Made by a program: the position numbers and the translations under genes
Assembly (NCBI RefSeq): GCF_026153355.1
Contig: NZ_CP110636.1
Coordinates: forward strand, 3,224,001 to 3,288,000
From: Streptomyces endophytica
Lineage (GTDB): Bacteria > Actinomycetota > Actinomycetes > Streptomycetales > Streptomycetaceae
Reading direction: 5' to 3'
Length of the DNA: 64,000 nucleotides
The notes under the pieces: generated by a model
Database searches by the model: none
What the model saw: only the letters and a program-made list of their open reading frames with translations
What the model was told of the DNA's origin: nothing
Shown here: positions 1 through 9,718 of the stretch, piece after piece
How positions within the stretch are numbered: the first letter of the stretch is position 1
Layout of the letters: every line of letters starts with the position of its first letter

Positions 1-1798
1 TGATGGCCGTGAAGGCGGCCGTGGCCAGCACCAGGAAGCCGATGGTGGCGGCCGAGCGGGCCATCTGGAGGCCGAGTCCCCAGTGGAGCACGGCCATCAG
101 GGCCAGCACCTGGACGACGCCGACGGCGAAGGCCGGCAGCCAGGAGCCGAGCGCGATCCGCCAGCCCGGGGCGCCCGCGGCCAGCGCGCGCTTGCCCAGC
201 GGCTGCAGCAGCATGAAGGCGACCATCGCGCCGACCCAGAGGGACAGCGGGATGAAGTACGGCGCGAGGCCGGTGCCGTAATTGGGCGCCTTGTGCAGCG
301 ACTTGGCGGCCAGCGCGACCGGGTCGGCCATCACCTCGGTGCGGGCGTCGCGGTCCTTCTTGTCGTAGTCGGGGATCTTGCTGACGCCGCTGTGCAGCCC
401 GTCGGCCAGCTCGTTGGTGCCGTCCTTCAGCTTGAACAGGCCGCCGGTGAGCTTCTCGGCGCCGTCCTTGGCGGTGCCGAGCCCGCTGTGGACCTTGCCG
501 GCGCCGTCGGCGACCTTGCCGGCGCCGTCGGAGAGGGCACCGATGCCGTCGGCGAACTGTCCCGCGCCCTGGGAGACCTTGTGGGCACCGGCGTTGAGCT
601 GGTTGATCTGACCGATCGCGGTGTCGGCCCGGTCGGCGATGCCCGGTGCCTCGTCGGCGACCCGTTCGGCGATCCGGTTCAGCTCGCGCAGCTTGCCGTG
701 CAGCTGCCCGAAGTCGGTACGGGCGATGGTGTCGTTGACCTTCTCCGCCGCGTCGGCGGCGAGGGCGGTGCCCTGCGCGATCCCCTTCAGCTTGGCGCAG
801 TCGGGGTCGGTGGAGACGAGCCCGCCGCAGCGTTCCCGGTAGAGCTCCGCGGCGTCGTCGGCGTTCTTGCGCGCCTGCGCGGCCGCCTTGGCGGAGTTGC
901 CCGGCAGCTTGTCGAGGTCCTCGTCGAGCGCCTGGGTGAGATCGGCGACGATCCGTGCCTTCTCGCCGATCTCCTTGCCGTGCTCCCGCAGGTAGGGGAG
1001 GTCCTTGCGGGCGATGCCCTGGACCTTGTCGGCAAGTTGCTGGGTGCCGTCCGCGACCTGGCCCGCGCCCTGGCTGAGCTGCCGGGCCTTCGAGGCGGCC
1101 GCCCTGGCGCCCTGGCTCACCTGGCCCGCGCCCTTGCTGACCGCGCCCGAGCCCTCGTCGAGCTTGCCCAGCCCGTCGGCCAGTTCGCCGGTCTTCTCCT
1201 TCGCCGTGCCGACGCCGTCGTCGACCTTCCCGGCGCCGTCGGCGGCCTCGGCCGTCTTGTCGTGCAGGTCGGAGAAGGACACGAAGATCTTGTCGAGCAT
1301 GCCGCGGGTCGACGTCGCCGACGTCTTCGCGCGGATCTCGGAGAAGACGGTCTTGGAGATCGAGCCGACGATGTAGTTGTTGGCGTCGTTCGTCCGGACC
1401 TGGAGGGCCCCGGTCTGCGGGTCGTCGCCGGAGCTGGAGGCGATCCGCTTGCTGAAGTCCGACGGGACGGTCAGGGAGAGGTAGTACGTACCGTCCTCGA
1501 CGCCCTTCGCGGCGTCCTCGGCGCTGACCTCCTCCCAGTCGAAGGTCTTGCTGTCCTTGACGTTCTTCGCCAGTTCGTCGCCGGCGGCGATCTTCTTGCC
1601 ACCGGCGGTGGCGCCCCGGTCCTCGTTGACCAGCGCCACCGGGATCTTGTCCAGGCGGGCGTAGGGGTCCCAGAAGGAGCAGAGGTAGAGCGCCCCGTAG
1701 AGCAGGGGGATCAGCATCAGGGCGACCAGCCCGAGCCGGGGCAGCTTCCCCCGGCCGAAACGCCTGAGCTCAAGCGCGGCCAGCTTCGGCGAACGCAT
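1..1798 (-). CDS. YhgE/Pip-family membrane protein, C-terminus cut by window edge
   Basis: The start is ATG at 1796-1798 on the minus strand; the 3' end lies beyond the left edge. The N-terminus (MRSPKLAALELRRFGRGKLP) is followed by one hydrophobic segment. A long periplasm-like region rich in short GA/GL-x-x-ADG repeats follows, the usual heptad-like middle of YhgE/Pip proteins. Several membrane segments begin near the left edge, in the ABC-2-type permease position. The start overlaps the 3' end of the upstream ATPase gene by 29 bp, so the two are translationally coupled. Family knowledge: these proteins resemble phage-infection protein and type VII/ABC-2 related exporters, and the substrate is unknown. 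The pairing with a small ABC ATPase suggests an export pump of unknown cargo. Confidence 0.85.
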   Translation of the reverse strand, partial: MRSPKLAALELRRFGRGKLPRLGLVALMLIPLLYGALYLCSFWDPYARLDKIPVALVNEDRGATAGGKKIAAGDELAKNVKDSKTFDWEEVSAEDAAKGVEDGTYYLSLTVPSDFSKRIASSSGDDPQTGALQVRTNDANNYIVGSISKTVFSEIRAKTSATSTRGMLDKIFVSFSDLHDKTAEAADGAGKVDDGVGTAKEKTGELADGLGKLDEGSGAVSKGAGQVSQGARAAASKARQLSQGAGQVADGTQQLADKVQGIARKDLPYLREHGKEIGEKARIVADLTQALDEDLDKLPGNSAKAAAQARKNADDAAELYRERCGGLVSTDPDCAKLKGIAQGTALAADAAEKVNDTIARTDFGQLHGKLRELNRIAERVADEAPGIADRADTAIGQINQLNAGAHKVSQGAGQFADGIGALSDGAGKVADGAGKVHSGLGTAKDGAEKLTGGLFKLKDGTNELADGLHSGVSKIPDYDKKDRDARTEVMADPVALAAKSLHKAPNYGTGLAPYFIPLSLWVGAMVAFMLLQPLGKRALAAGAPGWRIALGSWLPAFAVGVVQVLALMAVLHWGLGLQMARSAATIGFLVLATAAFTAI

Positions 1799-2579
1799 GC
1801 GCCGCTTCCTCCTCGGTGGTGTGGGGGGTGGTGTCCGGGCCGTCCTGGGCCGGGGCGGGGTCCGCGGGTCGTGCGGTGGCCGCGGGCGTGGTGCGGACGA
1901 TCAGTGCGTCCGCCGGGGCGTCGCTGCCGGCCGCCACGACGGTGGTGCCGGCCAGTGCGAGGTCCCGCAACAGCTGCCAGGCCAGGGCGCGTTCGGCCGG
2001 GGACAGCTTGAGGTCGACGTCGTCGACGGCGAGCAGATGCGGGTCGTGCATGACCGCCAGCGCGATCGACAGCCGCAGCGCCTCCAGCCGTTCCAGGTCG
2101 CGGACGGTGGTCCGCAGGCCCTTGGGGAGGGTGTCGGGGTCGAGTCCGGCGGTCGCCAGCGCGGCGTCGATCCGGGCCCGGGCGGCCTCCTTGTGGCGCT
2201 TGCCCCAGGGCAGCAGCCCGGCCGGTGAGTTGGTGAGACGGCGGCCCAACAGGGCCTGCTCCTTGAGGTGTTCGCCGACGGTGAGGGCCGGTTCCAGATC
2301 GGCGACGCCCGGGACGTGGGCAAGTGCGGTACGGCCGCGGACCGTACCCATCCGCTTGGGCAGCGGGAAGCCGGCGACCGTGGCCGAGCCCTCGGTGATC
2401 CGCATCCGGCCGGTCAGGGCGAGCAGCAGGCAGGTGCGCCCGGAGCCCGAGGGGCCCTCGACGGCGATCAGCGAGCCCGGCTCGGCGGTGATGTCGACGC
2501 CCCGGAATGCCCAGCCGCGTGGGCCCCGCACTCCTATGCCCGTGGCGTGGACCGCCGCCCCCTTGCGGGTGGTGTTCAC
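1770..2579 (-). CDS. Degenerate ABC transporter ATP-binding protein paired with YhgE/Pip
   Basis: I chose GTG at 2577-2579 because a GGAGGGG ribosome site lies just upstream; a longer TTG start at 2675 would read through the operator. The product is about 269 residues. It has the ABC fold order, but the key residues are off-consensus. Walker A reads GPSGSGRT, with Arg48 in place of Lys. The LSGGQ signature position reads LERLE. The Walker B region (LLAVDDVD) lacks the catalytic Glu. I infer weak or no ATP hydrolysis, or a regulatory NBD. It overlaps the YhgE/Pip gene downstream and sits directly behind a TetR-type palindrome. Confidence 0.8.
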   Translation of the reverse strand: MNTTRKGAAVHATGIGVRGPRGWAFRGVDITAEPGSLIAVEGPSGSGRTCLLLALTGRMRITEGSATVAGFPLPKRMGTVRGRTALAHVPGVADLEPALTVGEHLKEQALLGRRLTNSPAGLLPWGKRHKEAARARIDAALATAGLDPDTLPKGLRTTVRDLERLEALRLSIALAVMHDPHLLAVDDVDLKLSPAERALAWQLLRDLALAGTTVVAAGSDAPADALIVRTTPAATARPADPAPAQDGPDTTPHTTEEEAAHAFAEAGRA

Positions 2580-2591
2580 AACCCCTCCCCA

Positions 2592-2615
2592 TTTGGTCTG
2601 ACTGGTCAGTCTAAA
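2592..2615. promoter_or_regulatory. TetR-type operator palindrome upstream of the ABC/YhgE pair
   Basis: This is a 24-bp imperfect palindrome with 12-bp arms (TTTGGTCTGACT and GGTCAGTCTAAA) that match at 9 of 12 positions. The core GACTG-GT-CAGTC is perfect. It ends 12 bp before the GTG start, next to the ribosome site, where a bound repressor would block transcription. The shape is typical of TetR-family operators. No TetR gene lies beside it within the window; the cognate regulator may be left of position 1. Confidence 0.6.
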
Positions 2616-2808
2616 AGTGTGCCGTACCCGGGACCTTTTGACCAATCGGAGGCCTTTGGCGCACGCGAGCGGCAATTCGTCCCCCGCGGGGCCGTGACCC
2701 GAACGGGGGAGTCGGCTTAGGGTTCCCCCATGGCGGGGGCCTGATGATGTTCACGTGGCGCCCGTGGCGCGTCCCGCGGCACGGGCTCTTCATGGATGAC
2801 GGAGAACC

Positions 2809-5643
2809 ATGGAAGATTCGGCACGTCACCCCGCCCGCCTGCCGTCCCGGGACCCGGCCTGGCCGCCTCCCGGCCGCACCGCGCACCGCTCCCGCAAGGC
2901 CCTCGCACCGCTCCTCGCGGCCGCCCTGGTAGCGGTCCTCGCACCGGTCTCCGCCTCGGCCGCCGCTCCGGTGGCCAGGCCGTCGCCGGAACCGGCCGGC
3001 GGCCCGCACGGCCCCTGCCTGACCGGCCACGACGGTGACGGCTGGACCGCCACCTCCGACAAGATCGACCCGGCGGACAGCTACCACGCCTTCGTCGGCA
3101 ACGGCTACCTCGGCCAGCGCGTCCCGCCCAACGGCACCGGCTACGCGGCCCCCGGCGGCCAGACCGGCTGGCCCCTGAAGACGCCCGCCTACGACGGCTC
3201 CTTCGTCTCCGGGCTCTACGCCAAGGGCCCCAAGGACGTCCAGGGCCGCCAGGCCATCGCCGCGCTCCCCACCTGGACCACGCTGAACGTCGCCACCGGC
3301 GGCGCCCACCCCGACACCTTCTCCTCGGCCACCGCACCCGGCCGGATCTCGCACTACCGCCAGTCCCTCTCGCTGCGCTGCGGCTTCGTCCGCACCTCGC
3401 TGACCTGGACGGCCGCCGACGGGCGCCGCACCGACCTGGTCTACGACGTGCTCACCGACCGCACCGACGCGCACACCGGCGCCGTACGGCTGCGCATGAC
3501 GCCCCACTGGAGCGGCGCCGCCACCGTCACCGACGCCCTCGACGGCCGCGGCGCCCGCCGCATGTCGGCCTCCGGCGCCCCCTCGGCCGCCAAGGACGCC
3601 GCCGGCGGCACCATGGACGTCGGCTTCCGCACGGACGGCACCCGTACCGAGGGCGCGGTGGCCTCCACCCTGCGCCCCGGCCCCGGCGTCCGGGCCACCG
3701 CGTCCGGCACGGCTCCGCAGGCCGGCCGGACCGCCTCCCTCAGCAACCGCCAGCAGGTGACCTTCCCGGTCCGCAGCGGCCGCTCGTACGACCTGACCAA
3801 GTACGTCGGCGTGGACACCGCGCTCACCTCGCGCCACCCGCGCGCCGCCGCCGACGCCGCCTCCCGCCGGGCCGCCCGCCGCGGCTGGCAGGAGCTGTTC
3901 GCCCGGCACACCGCCGCCTGGCGGCAGCTGTGGCGCAGCGACATCGAGGTCAAGGGGCAGCGCGACCTGCAGACCTGGGTCCGCTCGGCGCAGTACGGCC
4001 TGCTGTCCAGCGTCCGCGCCGGCAGCCGCAACAGCATCGGCCCCACCGGCCTGACCAGCGACAACTACGCCGGTGAGATCTTCTGGGACGCCGAGACCTG
4101 GATGTACCCGGGGCTGCTCGCCACCCACCCCGACCTCGCCCGGTCGATCGTCGACTACCGCTACAAGACCCGCGCGGGCGCCCGCGAGAACGCCCGCAAG
4201 CTCGGCTACGACGGGCTGTTCTACGCCTGGACCAGCGGCAGCAAGGGCGACCTGTGGAACGAGTGCCACAGCTGGGACCCGCCGCACTGCAAGACCCAGA
4301 ACCACCTGATGGGCGACATCTCCCTCGCCACCTGGCAGTACTACCTCGCCACCAAGGACACCGCCTGGCTGCGCTCGCGCGGCTGGCCGGTCCTTAAGGG
4401 CATCGCCCAGTTCTGGGCCTCCCGGGCCACCCGCAACGCCGACGGCAGCTACTCGATCAAGAACGTCGCCGGGCCCGACGAGTACAGCAACGGAGTCAAC
4501 GACGGCGTCTTCACCAATGCCGGCGCCGCCACCGCGCTGCGCCACGCCACCCGGATCGCCGCCGTCCTCGGGGAGAAGGCCCCGGCCTCCTGGAACACCC
4601 TCGCCGACAAGCTGCGCATCCCCTACGACGCGAAGAAGAAGGTCTTCGAGCAGTACGCCGGCTACCGGGGCACCACCATCAAGCAGGCCGACACCGTGCT
4701 GCTGATGTACCCGCTGGAATGGCCGATGTCGCAGGCCCGGGCGGCCCGCACGCTGGACTTCTACGCCGCGCACACCGACCCGGACGGCCCGGCCATGACC
4801 GACTCGGTGCACGCCATCGACGCGGCGGGCATCGGCGAGGCCGGCTGCTCCACGTACACCTACCTGCTCCGCTCCATCAAGCCGTTCGTGCGCGGCCCGT
4901 TCGCGCAGTTCTCCGAGGCGCGCGGCAACAAGGCCGGCGCCGACGACCCGCACGCCGGCCGGCCCGCGCAGGACTTCCTCACCGGCAAGGGCGGCTTCCT
5001 GCAGACCTTCACCCACGGCCTGACCGGGCTGCGGCTGCGCGAGGACCGGGTGCACCTCGACCCGCTGCTGCCGCCGCAGCTCGCCGACGGCGTCACCCTG
5101 CGCGGTCTGCACTGGCAGGGACGGACCTACGACATCGCGATCGGCGCGCACCAGACCACCGTGCAGCTGACCTCGGGTGCGCCGATGCGGATCGAGTCGC
5201 CCCAGGGCGAGCAGATCGTCAGCCGCGGCGTACCGGCCGTCCTCAAGACCCGCCGGCCCGACCTGGCCGCCACCACGAACGCCGCCCGCTGCACCCCGGC
5301 GACCGCCACCTCCGAGGAGCCCGGCATGTACGCGGTCGGCGCGGTGGACGGCAACGCCACCACCGGCTGGGTGCCCAATACGGCGGACGGCACCCTCACC
5401 GTCGACCTCGGCCGGGCCACCCGGATCGGCAAGATCACTCCGCACTGGACCTCGGCCCGCCCGAAGTCCTTCCTCGTCCAGGTGTCGCGGGACGGCACGC
5501 ACTGGACGAATGCCGGCTCGGCCGGCCACGGCCCGGTCCGGTACGTCCGGGTCACGGTGCACGGCGACCGGACGCCGGCGGCCGACGGCAAGCCCCGGCC
5601 GCACCCGGGCATCTCGGAGCTGACCGTGCAGCGGCTGAACTGA
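2809..5643 (+). CDS. Secreted GH65-like glycosidase with C-terminal F5/8 type C (discoidin) domain
   Basis: The product is 944 residues. An Arg-rich N-region followed by a hydrophobic stretch around residues 30-50, ending in ASA-A, gives a signal peptide. The body is an (alpha/alpha)6-barrel related to acid trehalase and collagen glucosylgalactosyl-hydroxylysine glucosidase. GPDEY carries the predicted general acid Glu558, and the motif EIFWDAETWMYP precedes it. From about residue 810 there is a discoidin/CBM32-like carbohydrate-binding domain. It is likely exported to degrade an alpha-linked disaccharide or glycoconjugate; the exact substrate is not readable. ATG 2809 has GGAG about 8 bp upstream. 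It stands alone and ends at a strong hairpin. Confidence 0.82.
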   Translation: MEDSARHPARLPSRDPAWPPPGRTAHRSRKALAPLLAAALVAVLAPVSASAAAPVARPSPEPAGGPHGPCLTGHDGDGWTATSDKIDPADSYHAFVGNGYLGQRVPPNGTGYAAPGGQTGWPLKTPAYDGSFVSGLYAKGPKDVQGRQAIAALPTWTTLNVATGGAHPDTFSSATAPGRISHYRQSLSLRCGFVRTSLTWTAADGRRTDLVYDVLTDRTDAHTGAVRLRMTPHWSGAATVTDALDGRGARRMSASGAPSAAKDAAGGTMDVGFRTDGTRTEGAVASTLRPGPGVRATASGTAPQAGRTASLSNRQQVTFPVRSGRSYDLTKYVGVDTALTSRHPRAAADAASRRAARRGWQELFARHTAAWRQLWRSDIEVKGQRDLQTWVRSAQYGLLSSVRAGSRNSIGPTGLTSDNYAGEIFWDAETWMYPGLLATHPDLARSIVDYRYKTRAGARENARKLGYDGLFYAWTSGSKGDLWNECHSWDPPHCKTQNHLMGDISLATWQYYLATKDTAWLRSRGWPVLKGIAQFWASRATRNADGSYSIKNVAGPDEYSNGVNDGVFTNAGAATALRHATRIAAVLGEKAPASWNTLADKLRIPYDAKKKVFEQYAGYRGTTIKQADTVLLMYPLEWPMSQARAARTLDFYAAHTDPDGPAMTDSVHAIDAAGIGEAGCSTYTYLLRSIKPFVRGPFAQFSEARGNKAGADDPHAGRPAQDFLTGKGGFLQTFTHGLTGLRLREDRVHLDPLLPPQLADGVTLRGLHWQGRTYDIAIGAHQTTVQLTSGAPMRIESPQGEQIVSRGVPAVLKTRRPDLAATTNAARCTPATATSEEPGMYAVGAVDGNATTGWVPNTADGTLTVDLGRATRIGKITPHWTSARPKSFLVQVSRDGTHWTNAGSAGHGPVRYVRVTVHGDRTPAADGKPRPHPGISELTVQRLN

Positions 5644-5712
5644 GCCGCCCGCCCGCCCGGTCGTCCCGCCCGGCCGGGCCGCCTGGTCACCCGTTCCCCG
5701 TGAGCACGCCGC

Positions 5713-5745
5713 GCGCCGGCCGGTCCTCTCTGGACCGGCCGGCGC
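5713..5745 (+). terminator. Hairpin terminator after the GH65 gene
   Basis: Perfect 14-bp inverted repeat (5713-5726 with 5732-5745) and a 5-nt TCTCT loop, about 70 bp after the stop codon. There is no T-tract, which is common for actinobacterial terminators. Confidence 0.6.
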
Positions 5746-5866
5746 ACGGCACTCGCCGCACGGCGCACGATCCGGCCCGCAACCGCCGAATTGTTGCAGC
5801 GGGATGAAATTCATACCGGACGGTGTTGGTGCCTTGCGGTAGACGTCGAGGGGTGGGAGGCACCGG

Positions 5867-8800
5867 GTGGCGGGGACGGACACGGAGACGGCAGGGGCCG
5901 GCTGGGCACGGCGGCTGATCCGGGACTGCTGGCAGTACCGGAAGGACGTGCTGCTCGCCCTCGGGGCCTCGCTGGCCGGGATGGCCGTGATGGCCCTGGT
6001 CCCGCTCGTACCGAAGCTGATCATCGACGACGTCATCGTCAGCCACCGGCGGGCCCTCGCCCCCTGGGCGAGCCTGCTGATCGCCGCCGCCGTGGTCGTC
6101 TACGTCCTCACCTACCTCCGCCGCTTCTACGGCGGACGCCTCGCCCTGGACATCCAGCACGACCTGCGCACCCGTATGTACGGTGCGATATCCCGGCTCG
6201 ACGGCCGCCGTCAGGACGAGCTGAGCACCGGCCAGGTCGTCGGCCGCGCCACCAGCGACCTCCAGCTGATCCAGAGCCTGCTGTTCATGCTCCCGATGAT
6301 GATCGGGAACGTCCTGCTCTTCGTGATCTCCCTGGTCGTGATGGCGGTGCTCTCCCCGCTGCTCACGGTCATCGCGCTGGCCGTCGCGCCCGCCCTGTGG
6401 TTCATCGCCAAGCGCAGCCGCGCCCGGCTCTTCCCCGCCACCTGGTACGCCCAGGGCCAGGCGGCCGAGGTCGCCGGCGTCGTGGACGGCGCGGTCTCCG
6501 GCGTCCGGGTCGTCAAGGGCTTCGGGCAGGAGGAGCAGGAGACCGGCAAGCTCCGCGAGGCCGGCCGCCGGCTGTTCGCCGGCCGGTTGCGCACGGTCCG
6601 CCTCAACGCCCGCTACACCCCCGCCCTGCAGGCCGTCCCCGCGCTCGGCCAGGTCGCGATGCTGGCCCTCGGCGGCTGGATGGCCACCCGCGGCGAGGTC
6701 ACCCTCGGCACCTTCGTCGCCTTCTCCACCTACCTCGCGCAGCTGGTCGCACCGGTCCGGATGCTCGCGATGATGCTGACCGTCGGGCAGCAGGCCCGGG
6801 CCGGCGTCGAGCGGGTCTACGAGCTGATCGACACCGAACCGGCACTGACGGAACGGCCGGACGCCCACGAGCTGCCCGCCGACGCCCCGGCCACCGTCGA
6901 GTTCGACGGCGTGACCTTCGGGTACGGCACCGGCGAGGGCAGCCGCCCGGTCCTCGACGGCTTCTCGCTGCGCATCGAGCCCGGCGAGACGGTCGCCGTG
7001 GTCGGCACGTCCGGCAGCGGCAAATCCACCGTCTCGCTGCTGCTGCCCCGCTTCTACGACGTCTCCGCCGGCCGCGTCCTGGTCGGCGGGCACGACGTCC
7101 GCGACCTCACCCTCGCCTCGCTGCGCGCCGCCATCGGCCTGGTCCCCGAGCACAGCTTCCTGTTCTCCGACTCCATCCGCGACAACATCGCCTACGGCCA
7201 CCCCGCCGCCACCGACGCCGAGATCCGCGCGGCGGCCCGCGCCGCGCAGGCCGACGGCTTCATCTCCGAGCTGCCCGGCGGCTACGACACCGAGGTGGGC
7301 GAGCAGGGACTGACCCTCTCCGGCGGCCAGCGGCAGCGCATCGCCCTGGCCCGCGCGATCCTCACCGACCCCCGGCTGCTGGTCCTCGACGACGCCACCT
7401 CCGCCGTCGACGCCCGCGTCGAGCACGAGATCCACGAGGCGCTGCGCGGCGTCATGGCGGGCCGCACCACCCTGCTCATCGCGCACCGCGCCTCCACCCT
7501 GGCGCTCGCCGACCGGGTCGCCGTCCTGGACGGCGGGCGGCTGGTCGACGTGGGCACCCAGGAGGAGCTGGCGGAGCGATGTCCGCTCTACCGCGAGCTG
7601 CTGACCGACCCGGAGGAGCTGAGCGGCGTCGAGCGGGATCCCGCGGGCGAGCTGGCCGGCGCCTTCGACGGCGAATTCGCCGCGAGCGGGCTGCTGGAGT
7701 ACGCGTACGCACCCGGCAGCGACGAGCCGCCGGCCGCCGAACCGGAGACCCCCGAGCCGGCCGACACCATCACCCCCGAGCTGTGGGTCCGCCGCGAACA
7801 GGACGCCGAGGCCGGCGCCGCCGGGGTGGCACCCCGCGCGGCGGCCGCCACCGGCCCCGGCATGGCCGCCGCGACCGCCGGTCTGCCCGCCACCCCGACC
7901 CTGCTCGACCAGGTCGCCGCGCTCCCGCCGGCCACCGACACCCCGGACGTCGACGAGGACCGGGCCGTCCGCCCCGAGCGCTCCTACGGCCTGCGCCGGC
8001 TGCTGCACGGCTTCGGCGCCCCGCTGGCCGTCGCCCTGGCCCTGGTCGCCGTGGACGCCGTCGCCGGGCTGCTGTTGCCGGTCCTGATCCGGCAGGGCAT
8101 CGACGAGGGCGTCCGCCGCGGGGTGCTGGCCGGCGTGTGGACGGCCGCGGTGCTCGCCCTGATCGTGGTCCTCGCCCAGTGGGCCGCCCAGTTCGGCGGC
8201 AACCGCATGACCGGCCGCACCGGCGAGCGGGTGCTGTACTCCCTCCGCCTGAAGATCTTCGCGCAGCTCCAGCGCCTCGGCCTCGACTACTACGAGCGCG
8301 AGCTGACCGGCAAGATCATGACCAGGATGACCACCGATATTGACGCCTTGTCGACATTCCTGCAGACCGGGCTGGTCACCGCCCTGGTCTCGATGCTGAC
8401 GTTCTTCGGCATACTCGTCGCCCTGCTGGCCATCGACCTCCAGCTGGCCCTGGTCGTCTTCGCCACCCTCCCGCCGCTGGTCATCGGCACGTACTTCTTC
8501 CGCAAGCAGAGCGTCAAGGCGTACGAACTCGCCCGCGAGCGGATCAGCACCGTCAACGCCGACCTCCAGGAGAGCGTCGCCGGCCTCCGGATCGTCCAGG
8601 CGTTCCGCCGGGAGCGGAGCGGCGCCGAGCGGTTCGCCGCCCGCAGCGACGCCTACCGCCGGGCCCGGGTCCACGGCCAGTTCCTGATATCGATCTACTT
8701 CCCGTTCGTGCAGCTGCTGTCGTCCGTCGCGGCGGCGCTGGTGCTGATCGTCGGCGCGAACCGGGTGAGTGCGAACACCCTGTCCGCCGGCGCGCTGGTC

Positions 8801-9718
8801 GCCTACCTGCTCTACATCGACCTGTTCTTCGCCCCCGTCCAGCAGCTCTCCCAGGTCTTCGACGGCTACCAGCAGGCCTCCGTCTCGCTGGGCCGCATCC
8901 AGGAGCTGCTGCGCGAACCGACCTCCACCCCCGCCGCCGAACGCCCCCGCGAGGTGCCCGGGCTGCGCGGCGAGCTCACCTTCGACGACGTCCACTTCCG
9001 GTACGGCACGGGCGACACCCCCGCGCTGGCCGGGGTCAGCCTCACCGTCCCCGCGGGCCAGACCGTGGCCTTCGTCGGCGAGACCGGTGCCGGCAAGTCC
9101 ACCCTGGTCAAGCTGGTCGCGCGGTTCTACGACCCGACCTCGGGCGCGGTCCGCATCGACGGCACGGACCTGCGCGAACTGGACCTGACCGGCTACCGCC
9201 GCCGCCTCGGCGTGGTCCCCCAGGAGCCCTACCTCTTCGCCGGCACGGTCCGCGACGCCATCGCCTACGGCCGCCCCGACGCCACCGACGCCGAGGTCGA
9301 GGCCGCCGCCCGCGCCGTGGGCGCGCACGCCATGATCGCCACCCTGGAGGGCGGCTACCTCCACGAGGTCGCCGAACGTGGCCGCAACCTCTCCGCCGGC
9401 CAGCGCCAGCTGCTCGCGCTGGCCCGCGCCGAACTCGTCGACCCGGACGTGCTGTTGCTCGACGAGGCCACCGCCGCCCTCGACCTCGCCACCGAGGCCG
9501 TCGTCAACCAGGCCACCGACCGCCTGGTCGGCCGCCGCACCACCCTGGTCGTGGCCCACCGCCTGACCACCGCCGCCCGCGCCGACCGGGTCGTGGTCCT
9601 CGACCGCGGCCGGATCGCTGAGGACGGCAGCCACGCCCAACTCCTCGCCCGCGACGGCCGCTACGCCGAGCTGTGGCGCACCTTCACCGGCGAGGGCGAG
9701 GAGGAACTGGTGGCCTGA
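5867..9718 (+). CDS. Full-length ABC exporter, two fused TMD-NBD halves
   Basis: The product is 1283 residues with order TMD1-NBD1-acidic linker-TMD2-NBD2. It is a type IV (multidrug-exporter fold) transporter that is usually made of two separate subunits. NBD1 has Walker A GTSGSGKST (Lys386) and signature LSGGQRQR, but its Walker B ends LDDATS, with Asp509 in place of the catalytic Glu. NBD2 is canonical: GETGAGKST (Lys1077), LSAGQRQL and LDEATA (Glu1200). One degenerate and one active site is the asymmetric heterodimer pattern. The linker (about residues 585-705) is Ala/Pro/Glu-rich and disordered. GTG 5867 has GGGAGG 7 bp upstream. The substrate cannot be predicted. Confidence 0.9.
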   Translation: MAGTDTETAGAGWARRLIRDCWQYRKDVLLALGASLAGMAVMALVPLVPKLIIDDVIVSHRRALAPWASLLIAAAVVVYVLTYLRRFYGGRLALDIQHDLRTRMYGAISRLDGRRQDELSTGQVVGRATSDLQLIQSLLFMLPMMIGNVLLFVISLVVMAVLSPLLTVIALAVAPALWFIAKRSRARLFPATWYAQGQAAEVAGVVDGAVSGVRVVKGFGQEEQETGKLREAGRRLFAGRLRTVRLNARYTPALQAVPALGQVAMLALGGWMATRGEVTLGTFVAFSTYLAQLVAPVRMLAMMLTVGQQARAGVERVYELIDTEPALTERPDAHELPADAPATVEFDGVTFGYGTGEGSRPVLDGFSLRIEPGETVAVVGTSGSGKSTVSLLLPRFYDVSAGRVLVGGHDVRDLTLASLRAAIGLVPEHSFLFSDSIRDNIAYGHPAATDAEIRAAARAAQADGFISELPGGYDTEVGEQGLTLSGGQRQRIALARAILTDPRLLVLDDATSAVDARVEHEIHEALRGVMAGRTTLLIAHRASTLALADRVAVLDGGRLVDVGTQEELAERCPLYRELLTDPEELSGVERDPAGELAGAFDGEFAASGLLEYAYAPGSDEPPAAEPETPEPADTITPELWVRREQDAEAGAAGVAPRAAAATGPGMAAATAGLPATPTLLDQVAALPPATDTPDVDEDRAVRPERSYGLRRLLHGFGAPLAVALALVAVDAVAGLLLPVLIRQGIDEGVRRGVLAGVWTAAVLALIVVLAQWAAQFGGNRMTGRTGERVLYSLRLKIFAQLQRLGLDYYERELTGKIMTRMTTDIDALSTFLQTGLVTALVSMLTFFGILVALLAIDLQLALVVFATLPPLVIGTYFFRKQSVKAYELARERISTVNADLQESVAGLRIVQAFRRERSGAERFAARSDAYRRARVHGQFLISIYFPFVQLLSSVAAALVLIVGANRVSANTLSAGALVAYLLYIDLFFAPVQQLSQVFDGYQQASVSLGRIQELLREPTSTPAAERPREVPGLRGELTFDDVHFRYGTGDTPALAGVSLTVPAGQTVAFVGETGAGKSTLVKLVARFYDPTSGAVRIDGTDLRELDLTGYRRRLGVVPQEPYLFAGTVRDAIAYGRPDATDAEVEAAARAVGAHAMIATLEGGYLHEVAERGRNLSAGQRQLLALARAELVDPDVLLLDEATAALDLATEAVVNQATDRLVGRRTTLVVAHRLTTAARADRVVVLDRGRIAEDGSHAQLLARDGRYAELWRTFTGEGEEELVA

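Noticed and set aside
83..2011. Long plus-strand open frame of 642 codons over the YhgE gene
   Set aside because: Antisense shadow of the minus-strand YhgE and ATPase genes; no domain, and composition reflects GC-rich reverse codons.
2724..2739. Short C5/G5 stem upstream of the GH65 gene
   Set aside because: Five-bp stem of G and C only; expected by chance at this base composition.
2611..6036. Minus-strand open frame of 1141 codons opposite the GH65 gene
   Set aside because: Shadow of the GH65 coding strand, with no recognisable domain.
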